Below, piece by piece: positions 15,254 through 15,852 of a stretch of 15,852 bases of DNA. Position numbers and translations under genes: made by a program. The DNA lies in contig JASHQT010000297.1 of the NCBI GenBank assembly GCA_030039005.1, positions 1 to 15,852 of the forward strand. Direction: 5' to 3'. The stretch is from Bryobacteraceae bacterium. GTDB lineage: Bacteria > Acidobacteriota > Terriglobia > Bryobacterales > Bryobacteraceae. Within the stretch, counting starts at the first letter, position 1, and every line of letters begins with the position of its first letter. Under the pieces are notes generated by a model, which was not told where the DNA came from, did no database searches, and worked only from the letters and a program-made list of their open reading frames with translations.

Positions 15254-15852
15254 CTACTCACTTTGTCGTGACTCATGTTTTTCTCGGAAAGGCAACCTCA
15301 GCTTGCGGGCGATTTCGGGCCAGAATTCGCGCAGTATGTCCAAGCCCATGTCTGTCATGACCGCGAAACTCGTCCATTTAGCGGTGGCGCCTATGCCGCG
15401 TTGGTTACCTGGATTAAGCCTGTTGCTTACCACGACAGCGGAGGTGGCCCCCATCCATTCGGAAAAGTTGAACATGTGCTTGCCGTTGTCGTTGTAGGCC
15501 ACAAAAGTGTGCTCGACGGCATGGAGCAGACGCTTTTCGCCGCTGCCCTGGGCGAGGCGGTAATAACGCGGATCTTCGGAGAAGATCGTCGGGTAGGCGA
15601 AGTCCGTGAAGAATCGAAACGATGTCTGACCAGCGAAGGCAGCGCCAAATCGTTTCCCGTAGTCTTCAGCACCCTGTCCGAAGGTCGGATCCCGGTTTTG
15701 TGCTTGATTGACTCCAGCATAGGAGCCCGCAGTAAGAAACGATAAGGGATCGAGCGCATCGTGGACGAACAGAACGAATTTGTCCTTGGGCTCGAGAGAG
15801 CATAGCAGCGAACCGGGTTTATAGTGCGGCTCTGATGCCGACTTGCGTTCGA
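15254..15852 (-). CDS. conserved protein of unknown function, 5' part outside the window
   Basis: The last 199 or so codons of an uninterrupted gene that enters from the right edge; the stop is at 15254. Visible blocks are KFVLFVHDALDPLSFLTAGS, QAQNRDPTFGQGAEDYGKRF, FFTDFAYPTIFSEDPRYYRL, HAVEHTFVAYNDNGKHMFNF, SEWMGATSAVVVSN and LREFWPEIARKLRLPF near the C-terminus. From memory such proteins recur in Acidobacteriota as hypothetical proteins; I cannot assign a role. There is alternation of amphipathic and aromatic segments (YGKRF, SFRFF, PRYYRL) but no clear transmembrane helix in the visible part. It precedes malic enzyme by 98 bases on the same strand, so co-transcription is possible but not required. 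Confidence 0.8.
   Translation of the reverse strand, partial: ERKSASEPHYKPGSLLCSLEPKDKFVLFVHDALDPLSFLTAGSYAGVNQAQNRDPTFGQGAEDYGKRFGAAFAGQTSFRFFTDFAYPTIFSEDPRYYRLAQGSGEKRLLHAVEHTFVAYNDNGKHMFNFSEWMGATSAVVVSNRLNPGNQRGIGATAKWTSFAVMTDMGLDILREFWPEIARKLRLPFREKHESRQSE

Noticed and set aside
14838..15497. Plus-strand open frame of 219 codons
   Set aside because: It runs antisense across the malic enzyme start and the unknown gene, both supported by conserved motifs, and has no family features of its own.

Overview
The window looks like a chromosomal segment of an Acidobacteriota bacterium, probably from a draft or metagenome assembly. This rests on a secreted protein resembling the VWFA-related family described from Acidobacteria, on a conserved unknown protein at the right edge that I associate with the same phylum, and on generally GC-rich coding sequence. 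The placement is from recognition, not a database search. I see no rRNA, tRNA, CRISPR array, insertion sequence or transposase.

Left block (1-4475, minus strand): three tightly packed genes that read as one operon. They are an acyl-CoA/ACP synthetase fused to an acyl carrier domain and a PlsC-type acyltransferase, then pncB (nicotinate phosphoribosyltransferase) overlapping it at a TAATG junction, then after 26 bp a hibernation-factor/cold-shock-domain fusion cut by the window edge. The set joins phospholipid acyl recycling, NAD salvage and ribosome protection.

Centre left (4552-6827, plus strand): a 479-residue protein with archaeo-eukaryotic primase-like motifs and a cysteine-bearing C-terminus resembling the PriL iron-sulfur domain. 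It overlaps by ATGA a TIM-barrel protein of the AP endonuclease 2/sugar phosphate isomerase superfamily that keeps counterparts of all nine endonuclease IV zinc ligands. This coupled pair is the best candidate for an undescribed system, plausibly DNA repair or damage-tolerant synthesis.

Centre (6840-11920): a small four-helix membrane protein and a groEL-like gene broken by about seven lesions, both on the minus strand. Divergently, an archaeal-type fructose-1,6-bisphosphate aldolase/phosphatase is followed 11 bp later by a PHP-type DNA polymerase X.

Right block (11921-15852): a decayed mgtC-like gene, a secreted VWFA-like protein, an intergenic region with several inverted repeats, a truncated and frameshifted Lon-like ATPase remnant, an intact malic enzyme, and the C-terminal part of an unknown conserved protein. 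Three broken genes (groEL-like, mgtC-like, lon-like) lie among intact long genes. That suggests either real local gene decay or clustered assembly errors; the long intact neighbours argue against uniformly poor sequence.
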